This document shows positions 1 to 7,800 of a DNA stretch of 64,000 nt, piece after piece. Source of the DNA: Streptacidiphilus sp. ASG 303 (lineage in GTDB: Bacteria; Actinomycetota; Actinomycetes; Streptomycetales; Streptomycetaceae); assembly GCF_020991365.1 (NCBI RefSeq), contig NZ_JAJLRA010000006.1:124001-188000 (forward strand), written 5' to 3'. The position numbers and the translations under genes are program-made. A model generated the notes under the pieces. That model was not told where the DNA came from. It was given only the letters and a program-made list of their open reading frames with translations, and did not search any database. How positions within the stretch are numbered: the stretch's first letter is position 1; the number at the start of each line of letters is the position of its first letter.

Positions 1-194
1 CCGCCGACCGGGCCGGCCTCACCACGGTGGTCGTCCCGCAGCGCAACGGGCCCGACCTGGACGACGTGCCCGAGGAGGTGCTGCGGCGGCTCACCGTGCA
101 CCGGGTCTCCGACGTGCGGGAGGTGCTGGAGCTGGCGCTGGAGCCCGCGGCGGCCGCGGAGCCCGCCGTGCCCGCCGTGCCCGCGGCGGCCTGA
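1..194 (+). CDS. lon: ATP-dependent protease Lon, C-terminal end (partial)
   Basis: Only the last 64 codons are inside the window; the first complete codon starts at 3 and the stop is at 192-194. The segment VVVPQRNGPDLDDVPEEV followed by HRVSDVREVLELALEP matches the end of the S16 proteolytic domain of Lon, which degrades misfolded and regulatory proteins in the cytoplasm. The catalytic Ser/Lys dyad and the AAA domain lie upstream, outside the window. The tail ends in an Ala/Pro-rich stretch typical of actinomycete Lon. The identification rests on this short segment only. Confidence 0.8.
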   Translation, partial: ADRAGLTTVVVPQRNGPDLDDVPEEVLRRLTVHRVSDVREVLELALEPAAAAEPAVPAVPAAA

Positions 195-373
195 GCGGGC
201 CGGCGGCCGCGCGCCGGGGCCGGTGTGTGCGGGATCACCGCCGCCGGTGGCTGACAGGGCGCGGTCCGGACCGGTTGCCTGCCCCTTGCAGGCGCCGGTC
301 CGGCCCCTGCCCGCGGCACCGGTCGGCGCACCGGCCCGGCCGCCGCACGGCGCCGCACGCGAGAGGAGCAAGG

Positions 374-1186
374 GTGGAGCAGCTGCTGCTGGAGGGCCGC
401 ACCGAGCAGCCGGCCGGGGCGGAGTCCCTGCGGGCCTGGACCGGGCCGGACGGCGTCGCCGTCCTGCTGGTCGACCGACCGGAGCGCCGCAACGCCCTCA
501 CCCTCGCCATGTGGCGCGCGCTGCCCGGCGTCCTGGACCGCCTCGCCGCCGACCCCGCCGTGCGGGTGCTGCTGCTGGCCGGCGCCGGGGGCACCTTCAG
601 CGCCGGGGCCGACATCGCGGAGCTGCTGGAGGTGTACGCCGACCCGAGGCGCGCCGACGCCTACCACCGCGACAACGTCGCCGCCGAGGAGGCGCTCGCG
701 GCCTTCCCCCGCCCCACCCTCGCCGTGGTCCGGGGTGCGGCGGTCGGCGGCGGGTGCCAGCTCGCCGTCGCCTGCGACCTGCGGTTCGCCGCCGCGGACG
801 CCCGCCTCGGCATCACCCCCGCCAAGCTCGGCGTGGTCTACCCGGCGGTCCCCACCGCCCGGCTGGCCCGCCTGGTCGGCCCGGCCCGCGCCAAGTACCT
901 GCTGTACTCCGCCGACCTGGTCACCGGTGCCCGCGCCGAACTGCTCGGCCTGGTCGACGAGGCGCTGCCGGGGCCGGACCTGGAGGCCCGCGCGCTGGAG
1001 TACGCCCGCACGGTGGCCGGGCGCTCCCCGCAGACCCTGGGCGCGGCCAAGGACGTGGTGGCGGCCGCCGTCGAGGGCCGCGACCCGCAGGCCGCCGCCG
1101 AGCCGTGGGAGCGCCGGTCCCGCAGCGCGCCCGACGTCCGCGAGGGGCTGGCCGCCTTCCTGGAGCGCCGCCCGCCGCGGTTCTGA
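374..1186 (+). CDS. Enoyl-CoA hydratase/isomerase family protein
   Basis: Crotonase-fold protein of 270 aa. LLLAGAGGTFSAGADIAEL is the first oxyanion-hole segment and AVVRGAAVGGGCQLAVACDL the second, followed by FAAADARLGITPAKLGVVYP, a classic crotonase signature. The expected role is hydration or isomerisation of enoyl-CoA esters in fatty acid breakdown; the substrate cannot be told from sequence. The GTG at 374 is preferred because GAGAGGAG lies just upstream, although the frame is open from 227. Length is normal for the family. It sits alone between lon and a leaderless amidase gene. Confidence 0.88.
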   Translation: MEQLLLEGRTEQPAGAESLRAWTGPDGVAVLLVDRPERRNALTLAMWRALPGVLDRLAADPAVRVLLLAGAGGTFSAGADIAELLEVYADPRRADAYHRDNVAAEEALAAFPRPTLAVVRGAAVGGGCQLAVACDLRFAAADARLGITPAKLGVVYPAVPTARLARLVGPARAKYLLYSADLVTGARAELLGLVDEALPGPDLEARALEYARTVAGRSPQTLGAAKDVVAAAVEGRDPQAAAEPWERRSRSAPDVREGLAAFLERRPPRF

Positions 1187-1343
1187 GGCCGGTCCGGGGC
1201 CGGGCCGGGGCCGAGCCGTGGCGGGGGATCCCCCGGACCGGCCGCCCCGGCGGCCCCGGCGCGGGGCCGGGCGGATCGCAGCGCGCGGGTGAGACCGCTC
1301 CCCGCACGGCCCACAGGTCAGGCGGAACGGGCATATCGGACCC

Positions 1344-1349
1344 TAGGCT
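1344..1349 (+). promoter_or_regulatory. -10 box (TAGGCT) of a leaderless promoter
   Basis: TAGGCT ends 6 nt before the ATG at 1356 and no Shine-Dalgarno sequence lies between. Transcription would start at or next to the A of the start codon, so the amidase mRNA is probably leaderless. The same arrangement recurs in front of argS. Confidence 0.5.
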
Positions 1350-1355
1350 CGGTGC

Positions 1356-2588
1356 ATGCGCCTACTCCGGACGGCACGGTTCGCCGCGGCCTGTGCAGTG
1401 ACGTGTGCGGCGGCCCTGGGCCTGACCGCCCTCGCGGGCTGCGCGGCCCCGGACGCCGCCCTGCGGCACCCGGCCACCACCCCGGCCGCGGGCGTGTCCG
1501 GCGCCTCGTACGCGGTGCCGCTGACCTCCGCCCCCACCGCCGGCCCGAGCGCCGCGCCGCGCCGCACCCGGCCCTTCTCGATGGTCGGCGCGGTCTGGAA
1601 CGACGCCCGCGCGCCGCTGGACGCCACGGTCCGGATCCGCACCCGCCGCAGCGCCGACGGGCGGTGGAGCCCCTGGACGGTGCTGCAGGCCGAGGACCGG
1701 GTGGACCCCGACCCCGGCCGGAAGCAGGCCCGCGGCTACACCAGCCCCCTCTGGGTCGGCCCCTCCGACGGCGTGCAGGTCGCCGTCGGGCGCCCCGTCG
1801 GCGGTGTCCTGCCCGCCGGCCTGCACCTGGCCCTGGTCGACCCGGGCGGTCCCGGCGACCCGGCGCGCCAGCCGCCCGTGGCCGGCGGCCCGCCCGGCTG
1901 GCTGCTGCTGCCCACGGCGGCCGCCCCTCACCCCCGTCGGACCTTCACCGCCCCCCGGCCCGCGATCGTCACCCGGGCCGGCTGGAGGGCCGACGAGTCG
2001 CTGCGGCACCGGACGTCGCTCGTCTACGCGGGCGCGGTGCACATGGTCTTCATCCACCACACCGACAACCCCAACGGGTACTCCTGCTCCCAGGTGCCCG
2101 ACATGATCCGGGCCATGTACCAGTACCACGTCGCCGAGCTGGCCTGGGACGACATCGGCTACAACTTCCTGGTGGACCGCTGCGGCACGATCTACGAGGG
2201 CCGGGCCGGCGGGGTGGACCGGCCGGTGGTCGGCGGCCACACCATGGGGTTCAACATCGGCTCCATGGGCATCGCCGCGATCGGCGACTTCCGCGCGGGG
2301 CACCCCGTGCCGAAGCCGATGGCCGACTCCATCGCCCGGCTCGCCGCCTGGAAGCTCTCCCTGGCCGGGGTGGACCCCGCCGGCCGGGCGACGATGGTCT
2401 CCCAGGACAGCGCCACCCGCTACGCCAAGGGCACCGCCGTCCGGCTGGCGGCCATCTCCGGCCACCGCGACGCGGTGTGGACCGAGTGCCCCGGCGACTC
2501 CCTCTACGCGGCGCTGCCGGGCATCCGGGCCGCCGCCGCCCGGATCGTGGCGGCGGCCCGCGCCCGCGCCCTGGCGCACCCGCACTGA
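1356..2588 (+). CDS. PGRP-domain N-acetylmuramoyl-L-alanine amidase, probable lipoprotein
   Basis: A 410-aa exported protein. The N-terminus has an Arg-rich start, a hydrophobic stretch and LTALAGC, a lipobox with Cys near residue 29, so it should be anchored outside the membrane. The C-terminal half is a peptidoglycan recognition/amidase_2 domain: IVTRAGWRADESLR, then FIHHTDNP with His234/His235, the DIGYNFLVDRCGTIYEGRAG block, and GHRD (His370) plus ECPG (Cys378). One of the first histidines, His370 and Cys378 form the expected zinc site, so it should be catalytic. The middle region is Pro-rich and not assigned. Likely role: cleavage of the stem peptide from MurNAc in cell-wall turnover. 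Confidence 0.88.
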   Translation: MRLLRTARFAAACAVTCAAALGLTALAGCAAPDAALRHPATTPAAGVSGASYAVPLTSAPTAGPSAAPRRTRPFSMVGAVWNDARAPLDATVRIRTRRSADGRWSPWTVLQAEDRVDPDPGRKQARGYTSPLWVGPSDGVQVAVGRPVGGVLPAGLHLALVDPGGPGDPARQPPVAGGPPGWLLLPTAAAPHPRRTFTAPRPAIVTRAGWRADESLRHRTSLVYAGAVHMVFIHHTDNPNGYSCSQVPDMIRAMYQYHVAELAWDDIGYNFLVDRCGTIYEGRAGGVDRPVVGGHTMGFNIGSMGIAAIGDFRAGHPVPKPMADSIARLAAWKLSLAGVDPAGRATMVSQDSATRYAKGTAVRLAAISGHRDAVWTECPGDSLYAALPGIRAAAARIVAAARARALAHPH

Positions 2589-2904
2589 GGCCGGCCCCGG
2601 ACGCGGGGCGGCCGGGAGCCGCCGGGCCGGCCGCCGCCGGTGCCGGGGCGGCCCCTTCCGGGGGCGGTGAGGGCTGCGGCGGCGGTCCTGCACGCGCGGA
2701 TCCGGGGGCGCGCCGCCCACGCCACGGCGGTGCCCCCGCCTCGTCGGCACGGCTCCTTCCGAGCCGCCTCCGAGTCAGCGGCGCACGGTGCCCCGGCCGT
2801 CCGGGACCGTCCCCGGGGCCGCCCCGAAACGGCCCTGACGGACCGTCGGGGCCACCCCGGGGGGTGCGGCCCGGCGCGCCCTGCCCGGCGTCCCCTGCCC
2901 GGTG

Positions 2905-3168
2905 TCAGTGCAGCAGCTGCACGGGGTGCCGCAGGGCGTCCTCGATGTCGCCGGACGCCTGGGCGAGCATCCTGCGGGCCAGGGCGTTCAGCGCCCTGGC
3001 CGCCGCCAGCTCCTCGCCGATCCGCGTCTCCGGGCGGTCGGCGTCGCTGCAGCGGGCGGCGCCGTGCGCCACCACGCCCGGCGCCCGCTCGCCCACCAGC
3101 CGGGCCTCGCACTCGGTGCTCCGGCCGTCCTCGTCGAAGAACAGCCGGACGTCCCACTCGTGGCGCAT
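2905..3168 (-). CDS. DUF1876 (dsRBD-like) small protein
   Basis: An 87-aa protein whose pattern (a beta strand EWDVRLFFDEDG, then ARLVGERAPGVVAHGAARC, then RIGEELAAARALNALARRML) matches the DUF1876 dsRBD-like family of small actinobacterial proteins. The function is unknown. The ATG at 3166-3168 is preceded on this strand by a purine-rich stretch. The 316-nt gap on its downstream side (2589-2904) shows GC-rich inverted repeats but no gene I can support. Confidence 0.7.
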   Translation of the reverse strand: MRHEWDVRLFFDEDGRSTECEARLVGERAPGVVAHGAARCSDADRPETRIGEELAAARALNALARRMLAQASGDIEDALRHPVQLLH

Positions 3169-3340
3169 GGCGTCCCCTTCCCTCGGTCTCCCCGGGACCC
3201 GCGATGCTCCTCGCCCCCCGGGGCAGGCCCCGGCCGCCCCCGTCCCAGCGTGCGCCGCGGACGGCGGCCGGGCAAGGCGGGGACCGGGGGCGGGCGGTCG
3301 GGCCTGGCGGGACGGCCGTCCGCCGGGAACGCCGCTGCCG

Positions 3341-3694
3341 TCAGACGCGGTGCCCCTGGCCCCGCAGCCAGCGGTGCAGCGCCTCCTTCTCGCCGACGGT
3401 GACGCGGGGGCCCGGCCGCTCCGGCCCCTCGTCCCCGGTGAAGCCGGTGTCGGTGACCCGGGCGGTGGCCCAGTCCGCCAGCTCCTGCGCGGTCTCGGGC
3501 AGGAACCGGCCGCCGTCCTCCCAGGCCCGGCGGGCCACCTCGGCGGCCTGCGGGTCCTCCCCGGCGGCCTCCTCCAGCCAGAGCGGGACCAGCCGGGCGG
3601 CGGCGCGGGCGTCGGAGGAGGAGTCGGTCGCGGTGTGTGCGGAGTCGTCCGTGGAGTCCATGCAGGGGAGCGTGACCGGTCCGGGCGGATTCAT
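3341..3694 (-). CDS. Hypothetical protein
   Basis: Not recognised. From the ATG at 3694 it encodes 117 aa; an in-frame ATG at 3659-3661 would give 106 aa and lacks a clearer ribosome site, so the start is uncertain. The protein is acidic at its N-terminus (Asp/Ser/Thr-rich) and then helical, with LVPLWLEEAA, AEVARRAWEDGGRFLPETAQELADW cut into two helices, and TVGEKEALHRWLRGQG at the end. There are no membrane segments or metal motifs. It lies next to a short GGACGGAC repeat tract upstream of its start. Confidence 0.5.
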   Translation of the reverse strand: MNPPGPVTLPCMDSTDDSAHTATDSSSDARAAARLVPLWLEEAAGEDPQAAEVARRAWEDGGRFLPETAQELADWATARVTDTGFTGDEGPERPGPRVTVGEKEALHRWLRGQGHRV

Positions 3695-3705
3695 GCCCTG
3701 TGGAC

Positions 3706-3770
3706 CGGGCGGACGGACGGGGCGGACGGACCGGACGGACGGCGGGCCGGACGGACGGCGGGCCGGACGG
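3706..3770. repeat. GGAC-rich short tandem repeat tract
   Basis: Runs of the tetramer GGAC/CGGA, interrupted by GGGC, fill about 65 bp between a hypothetical gene on the minus strand and the ROK regulator gene. The phase shifts several times, as expected from slippage. It may vary in length between strains. Confidence 0.6.
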
Positions 3771-3966
3771 CGCCGTCGCCGCGGGCCCGGCGGGCGGTGC
3801 ACGGCGGGCCGGCCCGGCTCCCGGGCGGCGTCGGCGGACCGCTGCCGGACCGCTGCCGGCCCGCCGTCCCGGTACGCCGCGGTCCCCGCCCGCATCGCCG
3901 GTACCCTGCACGGGGCCGGACGGCTGTTCTGGGAGCCGGTCCGCCGACCGGACGAGTGGAGGACAC

Positions 3967-5265
3967 GTGCGCGAGCCGACCGCGAGCGGCAGGCCGGCGG
4001 CCCGGCCCGCCCCCGCGTCGCAGCAGACCATGCGCCGGCAGAACCTCGGCCTGGTGCTGCAGCAGGTCGCGGCGGGCGCCGCGGACGGCGCGCCGCCCTC
4101 CCGCGCCGAGGTCGCCGCCGCCAGCGGACTCACCCGCGCCGCCGTCTCCTCCCTGGTGGAGGAGCTGATCGGCGCCGGACTGCTCGCCGAACTGCCCCCC
4201 GCCCCCAGCGGCCGCGTCGGACGGCCCGGCACCGCCCTCACCCTCGACCCCCGGGGGCCGGCCGGGCTCGGCGCCGAGATCGGGGTCGAGCACCTGGCCG
4301 CCTGCCTGGTCGACCTGCGCGGCGAGGCCCGGGTGTGGCGGCGGGTCCCCGCCGACAACCGCGGCCGGCCCCCCGGCGCGGTCCTCGCCGACCTCGCCGC
4401 CCTGCTGCGCGCCATCGCCGCCGAGGCGCCCGGACTGCGCCCCGCCGGCCTCGGCGTCGCGGTGCCCGGCCTGGTCGGGGCCGAGTCCGGACTGGTCCGC
4501 CGGGCCGCCAACCTCGGCTGGTCCGACGTGCCGGTCGTGGCCGGACTGCGCTCGGCGCTGCGCCGGGCGGGGGCCCCGGAGCTGGCGGCGCTGCCGGCCG
4601 AGGCGGACAACGAGGCCAACCTGGGCGGCCTCGCCGAGCTGTGGCTGGGCGGGCACGGCGGCGCGGGCGACTTCGTGCACATCTCGGCGGAGTCCGGTGT
4701 CGGCGCCGCCCTCATCGTCTCCGGGCGGCTCTTCCGCGGCGCCCGCGGCTTCGCCGGGGAGCTGGGGCACGTGCCGGTGGAGCCGGACGGCCCGCCGTGC
4801 GCCTGCGGGGCGCGGGGCTGCCTGGAGCAGTACGCCGGGGAGCGGGCGGTCCTGGCGGCGGCCGGCGCCGGCGCCCGGCGCGGGGAGGGGGGCCTGTCCG
4901 GGGGAGCGGGTGCGGGGACGGGCGGGCGGGGGGACTGGATCGCCCTGCTCGCCGACCGGGCCGCCGACGGCGACCCTGCGGTGCGCGCCGCCCTGGACCG
5001 GGCCGGCACCGCGCTGGGCACCGCCGTCGCCGGGGCGGTCAACCTCATCGACCCGGCCGCGGTGATCCTCGGCGGCGGCTACGCCGAGCTGGGGGAGTGG
5101 CTGCTGCCGGCGATGCGCCGCGAGCTCGCGGCACGGGTCACCGTCCGCCCCTGGTCGGACGACTGGCTGGCGGCCTCCTCCCTCGGCCGCCGCGGCCCGC
5201 TGCTGGGCGCCGCCGTCGGCGTCGTCCGGGCGATCGTGGAGGACCCGGGGCGGTTCACCGGCTGA
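3967..5265 (+). CDS. ROK family transcriptional regulator/sugar kinase-like protein
   Basis: A 432-aa protein with an N-terminal winged HTH (residues about 18-70: SRAEVAAASGLTRAAVSSLV) and a C-terminal ROK domain. The ROK zinc site is intact: GH at His268, then CACGARGCLE with Cys278, Cys280 and Cys285. ADNEANLGGLAELW and the glycine-rich VILGGGYAELGEW also fit the family. HTH-bearing ROK proteins are usually sugar-responsive repressors (NagC/XylR type). GTG 3967 is chosen because GGAGGA stands 6 nt upstream; a TACCCT box near 3901 could be its promoter. No sugar operon adjoins it, so the target is unknown. Confidence 0.85.
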   Translation: MREPTASGRPAARPAPASQQTMRRQNLGLVLQQVAAGAADGAPPSRAEVAAASGLTRAAVSSLVEELIGAGLLAELPPAPSGRVGRPGTALTLDPRGPAGLGAEIGVEHLAACLVDLRGEARVWRRVPADNRGRPPGAVLADLAALLRAIAAEAPGLRPAGLGVAVPGLVGAESGLVRRAANLGWSDVPVVAGLRSALRRAGAPELAALPAEADNEANLGGLAELWLGGHGGAGDFVHISAESGVGAALIVSGRLFRGARGFAGELGHVPVEPDGPPCACGARGCLEQYAGERAVLAAAGAGARRGEGGLSGGAGAGTGGRGDWIALLADRAADGDPAVRAALDRAGTALGTAVAGAVNLIDPAAVILGGGYAELGEWLLPAMRRELAARVTVRPWSDDWLAASSLGRRGPLLGAAVGVVRAIVEDPGRFTG

Positions 5266-5290
5266 GCCGGCCCGTCGCCGCCCGGCCCCG

Positions 5291-5390
5291 TCCCGCCCGG
5301 TCGCCCCCGCCCGGTCGCCCCCGCCCGCTCGCCCCCGTCCGTCCCGCCCGCTCGCCCCCGTCCGTCCCGCCCGCCCCTCCCGCCCGTCGC
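5291..5390. repeat. Degenerate GC-rich tandem repeat (GTCGCCCCCGCCCG-like)
   Basis: Between the ROK gene and the MarR gene, units close to GGTCGCCCCCGCCC and CTCGCCCCCGTCCGTCCC repeat several times with small changes. No gene is supported here. Slippage-prone spacer DNA is the simplest explanation. Confidence 0.6.
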
Positions 5391-5485
5391 CCCGGGCCGG
5401 CCGCCCCCGTGGTGCGGCCCGGCGGCCCCGGCGGTGGATACTTGGGCCGACGGAACCGCCCAGGAAAACCGGAGGACAGGGCAGC

Positions 5486-5941
5486 GTGGACGTGCGGGAC
5501 GCGGCACCGGAGGACGCCTACCGCTCGGTCGAGCAGGAGCTCGCCCTGCTGTTCCGGCGCGCCAGGGCCCGGGCGACGGAGATGGCCCGGGAGGTGCACC
5601 CGGAGCTGGAGGGCAGCGCCTACCCGCTGCTCGCCTACATCGGGGGCTCGGGCCGGGTCCGGCTCACCGACATCGGCCTGCACTTCGGCGTCGGCAAGGG
5701 CACCGTGAGCCGGCAGATCAAGACGCTGGAGTCGCTGGGGCTGGTCAGCCGGGAGTCCGACCCGCTGGACGGCAGGGTCTACCTGGTCTCGCTCACCGAG
5801 GAGGGCGACCGCCGCTACACCCGCGCCCGGGAGGCGCGGATGGGGTCCATCCGCAGCCTGCTCGGCGCCTGGGAGCCCGCGGACGTCTCCGCCTTCGCCG
5901 GGCTGCTGCACCGCTTCAACGAGCTGATGGAGAGCGGCTGA
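5486..5941 (+). CDS. MarR family transcriptional regulator
   Basis: A 151-aa protein with the MarR winged-helix layout: a helical dimerisation N-terminus (SVEQELALLFRRARARATEM), the recognition region RLTDIGLHFGVGKGTVSRQI, the wing with ESDPLDGRVYLVSLTEEG, and C-terminal helices. MarR proteins are dimeric repressors that usually release DNA when a small phenolic ligand binds. GTG 5486 follows GGAGGACAGG. A GATACT box about 45 nt upstream may be the -10. It ends before a long palindrome, so it is probably monocistronic. Confidence 0.87.
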   Translation: MDVRDAAPEDAYRSVEQELALLFRRARARATEMAREVHPELEGSAYPLLAYIGGSGRVRLTDIGLHFGVGKGTVSRQIKTLESLGLVSRESDPLDGRVYLVSLTEEGDRRYTRAREARMGSIRSLLGAWEPADVSAFAGLLHRFNELMESG

Positions 5942-6000
5942 GGAGGCCGCCCCGGCCGGTCCGGCGGGACGCCCGGCGGGTGCGGCCGGTACGCCCGGCC

Positions 6001-6061
6001 CGGTACGACGACGGCGGAGGGCCGGTGGGAATCCCACCGGCCCTCCGCCGTCGTCGTACCG
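6001..6061. terminator. 29-bp perfect inverted repeat, bidirectional terminator
   Basis: Positions 6001-6029 and 6033-6061 are exact reverse complements, separated by 3 nt (AAT). It lies between two convergent genes, the MarR gene on plus and a small membrane-protein gene on minus. It has no strong U-tract. A stem this long and perfect can terminate both transcripts. Confidence 0.8.
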
Positions 6062-6074
6062 CGGCCGTGCCGTG

Positions 6075-6323
6075 TCAGCGCGCGGCGATCAGGTAGATCC
6101 CGTAGCCGACCGCCGCCGCGCAGGCGGCGAAGCAGACCGCCGCCGCCGCGGCCAGGACGCCGCCCCCGGCCCCCTGGCCCGGGCCGCCGGCCGCGGCCGC
6201 CTCGCGGGCCGCGTCACGGCGGGCGAGGGCGAGACTGCCCAGGGCGAAGACCGCGACCACCGCGACCGTGATGCCGAAGCTGACGCCGGCCGTGCCGGCG
6301 AGCGCACCCCACTTGATCTCCAT
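6075..6323 (-). CDS. Small two-helix membrane protein downstream of pit
   Basis: An 82-aa protein with two hydrophobic segments: VSFGITVAVVAVFALGSLAL near residues 14-33 and LAAAAAVCFAACAAAVGYGI near the end. A charged, Gly-rich loop (ARRDAAREAAAAGGPGQGAG) lies between them. ATG 6323 has a strong AAGGAGGAG site. It starts 32 nt after the phosphate transporter gene on the same strand, so the two probably form one operon. The family is not known to me beyond being a frequent neighbour of pit in streptomycetes; the function is unassigned. Confidence 0.75.
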   Translation of the reverse strand: MEIKWGALAGTAGVSFGITVAVVAVFALGSLALARRDAAREAAAAGGPGQGAGGGVLAAAAAVCFAACAAAVGYGIYLIAAR

Positions 6324-6355
6324 GGGGACTCCTCCTTCTGTCCTGCGGACCGGTG

Positions 6356-7516
6356 TCAGGCGGCGATGCCGGCGGGCGGCGGCGTCGCGGCGGCGGCGGG
6401 CAGGGGCTCGGGCTCCTCGTCGACGACGTTGCCGGAGTGGACCGGGCGGCGGCGGGAGGCGAACCAGACGGCGGCGGAACCCGCCACCAGCAGCACGCCC
6501 ACCACGGCGACGCCGGCGTTGCCGAGCCCGGCGATCCAGGCGGCCGCGCCGCCCACGGCGCCGGCCGCGGGGAGGGTCATGAGCCACGCGTAGACCATGC
6601 GGCGGGCGACGCTCCAGCGGACCTGGCCGCCGGGGGCGCCGAGGCCGGCGCCCATCACGCCGCCGGTGCAGACGTGCGTGGTGGAGAGGCCGAAGCCCAT
6701 GTGGGAGGAGGCCAGGATCACCGAGGTGGCGGCGCTCTCCGAGGAGAAGCCCTGCCGGGGCTCGATGTCGGTGAGGCCCTTGCCCATGGTGCGGATGATC
6801 CGCCAGCCGCCCATGTAGGTGCCCAGGGCGATGGCCAGGCCGGCGCTGAGGATGACCCACAGCGGCGGGCTGGCACCGGCGCCCAGGGAGCCGGCGGAGA
6901 TCAGGGTGAGGGTGATCACGCCCATGGTCTTCTGCGCGTCGTTGGTGCCGTGCGCGAGCGAGATCAGCGACGAGGAGGCGATCTGTCCCAGGCGGAAGCT
7001 CCGGCCGGCGGACTGCTCGGAGGAGCCGCGGGTGATCAGGTAGGCGAGCCTCGTCGCCCCCCAGGAGGCCAGGCCCGCGACGAAGGGGGCCGCCACCGCG
7101 GGGATGAGGATCTTGGTGACGACCGTGTCGAAGTGCACCCCGTGGGTCCCCACGCCGACCAGGGTGGCGCCGATGAGGCCGCCGTACAGGGCGTGCGAGG
7201 AACTGGAGGGCAGGCCGAGGAGCCAGGTCGCCAGGTTCCAGAGGATCGCGCCGGTCAGCGCCGCGAAGATGACCTCGGGGTGGACCCCGGCGCTCTCGTC
7301 GATGATCCCGCCGGAGATCGTCTTGGCGACCTCCACCGAGAGGAAGGCGCCGGCGAGGTTGAGGACGGCCGAGATGGCGACCGCGACCCTGGGTCGCAGG
7401 GCGCCGGTGGCAATCGAGGTCGACATGGCGTTGGCCGTGTCGTGGAAGCCGTTGGTGAAGTCGAAGGCGAGAGCCGTGATGATCACGACGGCCACCAGGA
7501 ACGTGATGTGTTCCAT
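6356..7516 (-). CDS. pit: Low-affinity inorganic phosphate transporter (PiT family)
   Basis: A 386-aa polytopic membrane protein. ALAFDFTNGFHDTANAM is the PiT signature, repeated in inverted form in the C-terminal half as SLAHGTNDAQKTMGVI, and LPSSSSHALYGGLIGA is the other conserved block. It imports phosphate, usually as a metal-phosphate complex, driven by the proton gradient. Start ATG 7516 (MEHITFLV) is favoured; a TTG two codons earlier is possible. No clear ribosome site is visible. PHO-box-like repeats lie about 55-70 nt upstream, which implies control by PhoP under phosphate limitation. Confidence 0.9.
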   Translation of the reverse strand: MEHITFLVAVVIITALAFDFTNGFHDTANAMSTSIATGALRPRVAVAISAVLNLAGAFLSVEVAKTISGGIIDESAGVHPEVIFAALTGAILWNLATWLLGLPSSSSHALYGGLIGATLVGVGTHGVHFDTVVTKILIPAVAAPFVAGLASWGATRLAYLITRGSSEQSAGRSFRLGQIASSSLISLAHGTNDAQKTMGVITLTLISAGSLGAGASPPLWVILSAGLAIALGTYMGGWRIIRTMGKGLTDIEPRQGFSSESAATSVILASSHMGFGLSTTHVCTGGVMGAGLGAPGGQVRWSVARRMVYAWLMTLPAAGAVGGAAAWIAGLGNAGVAVVGVLLVAGSAAVWFASRRRPVHSGNVVDEEPEPLPAAAATPPPAGIAA

Positions 7517-7569
7517 ACCCAAACAATCGTCTTAGTCGTTGTCGTCCGGCGGCGACCGTACGGACACAT

Positions 7570-7587
7570 GGTGAACGGCAGGTTAAC
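7570..7587 (-). promoter_or_regulatory. PHO box (two 11-nt direct repeat units)
   Basis: On the minus strand GTTAACC and GTTCACC stand exactly 11 nt apart, followed by a weaker third unit (GTCCGTA). Streptomyces PhoP binds 11-nt direct repeats with a GTTCACC core. The site lies just upstream of the phosphate transporter gene, as expected for a PhoP target. Confidence 0.7.
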
Positions 7588-7800
7588 GGGCAACGACTTC
7601 GGGGTGGTGTGTTGCGCGCCGCACTTTGACATGCTCAGGATGGAATGGCATCGTCCCCGGTGGCGCGGGCCGCTTACATGATCTGCACACCATGTGCGCC
7701 GTTTTGATCTTGTTACGGCAGGCTGTTGTGCGATTCACTCATTCGGGTGTCTGTGTCGGTATCAGGTGGTAGTGGGCCCCGGTGCCGGATGGGATGGCTG

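Noticed and set aside
3706-3770. Protein-coding GGAC repeat
   Set aside because: The phase shifts repeatedly and no start codon with a ribosome site leads into it.
2640-5708. Plus-strand frame of 1022 codons
   Set aside because: It overlaps two minus-strand genes and the ROK gene in a different frame; the translation is low complexity.
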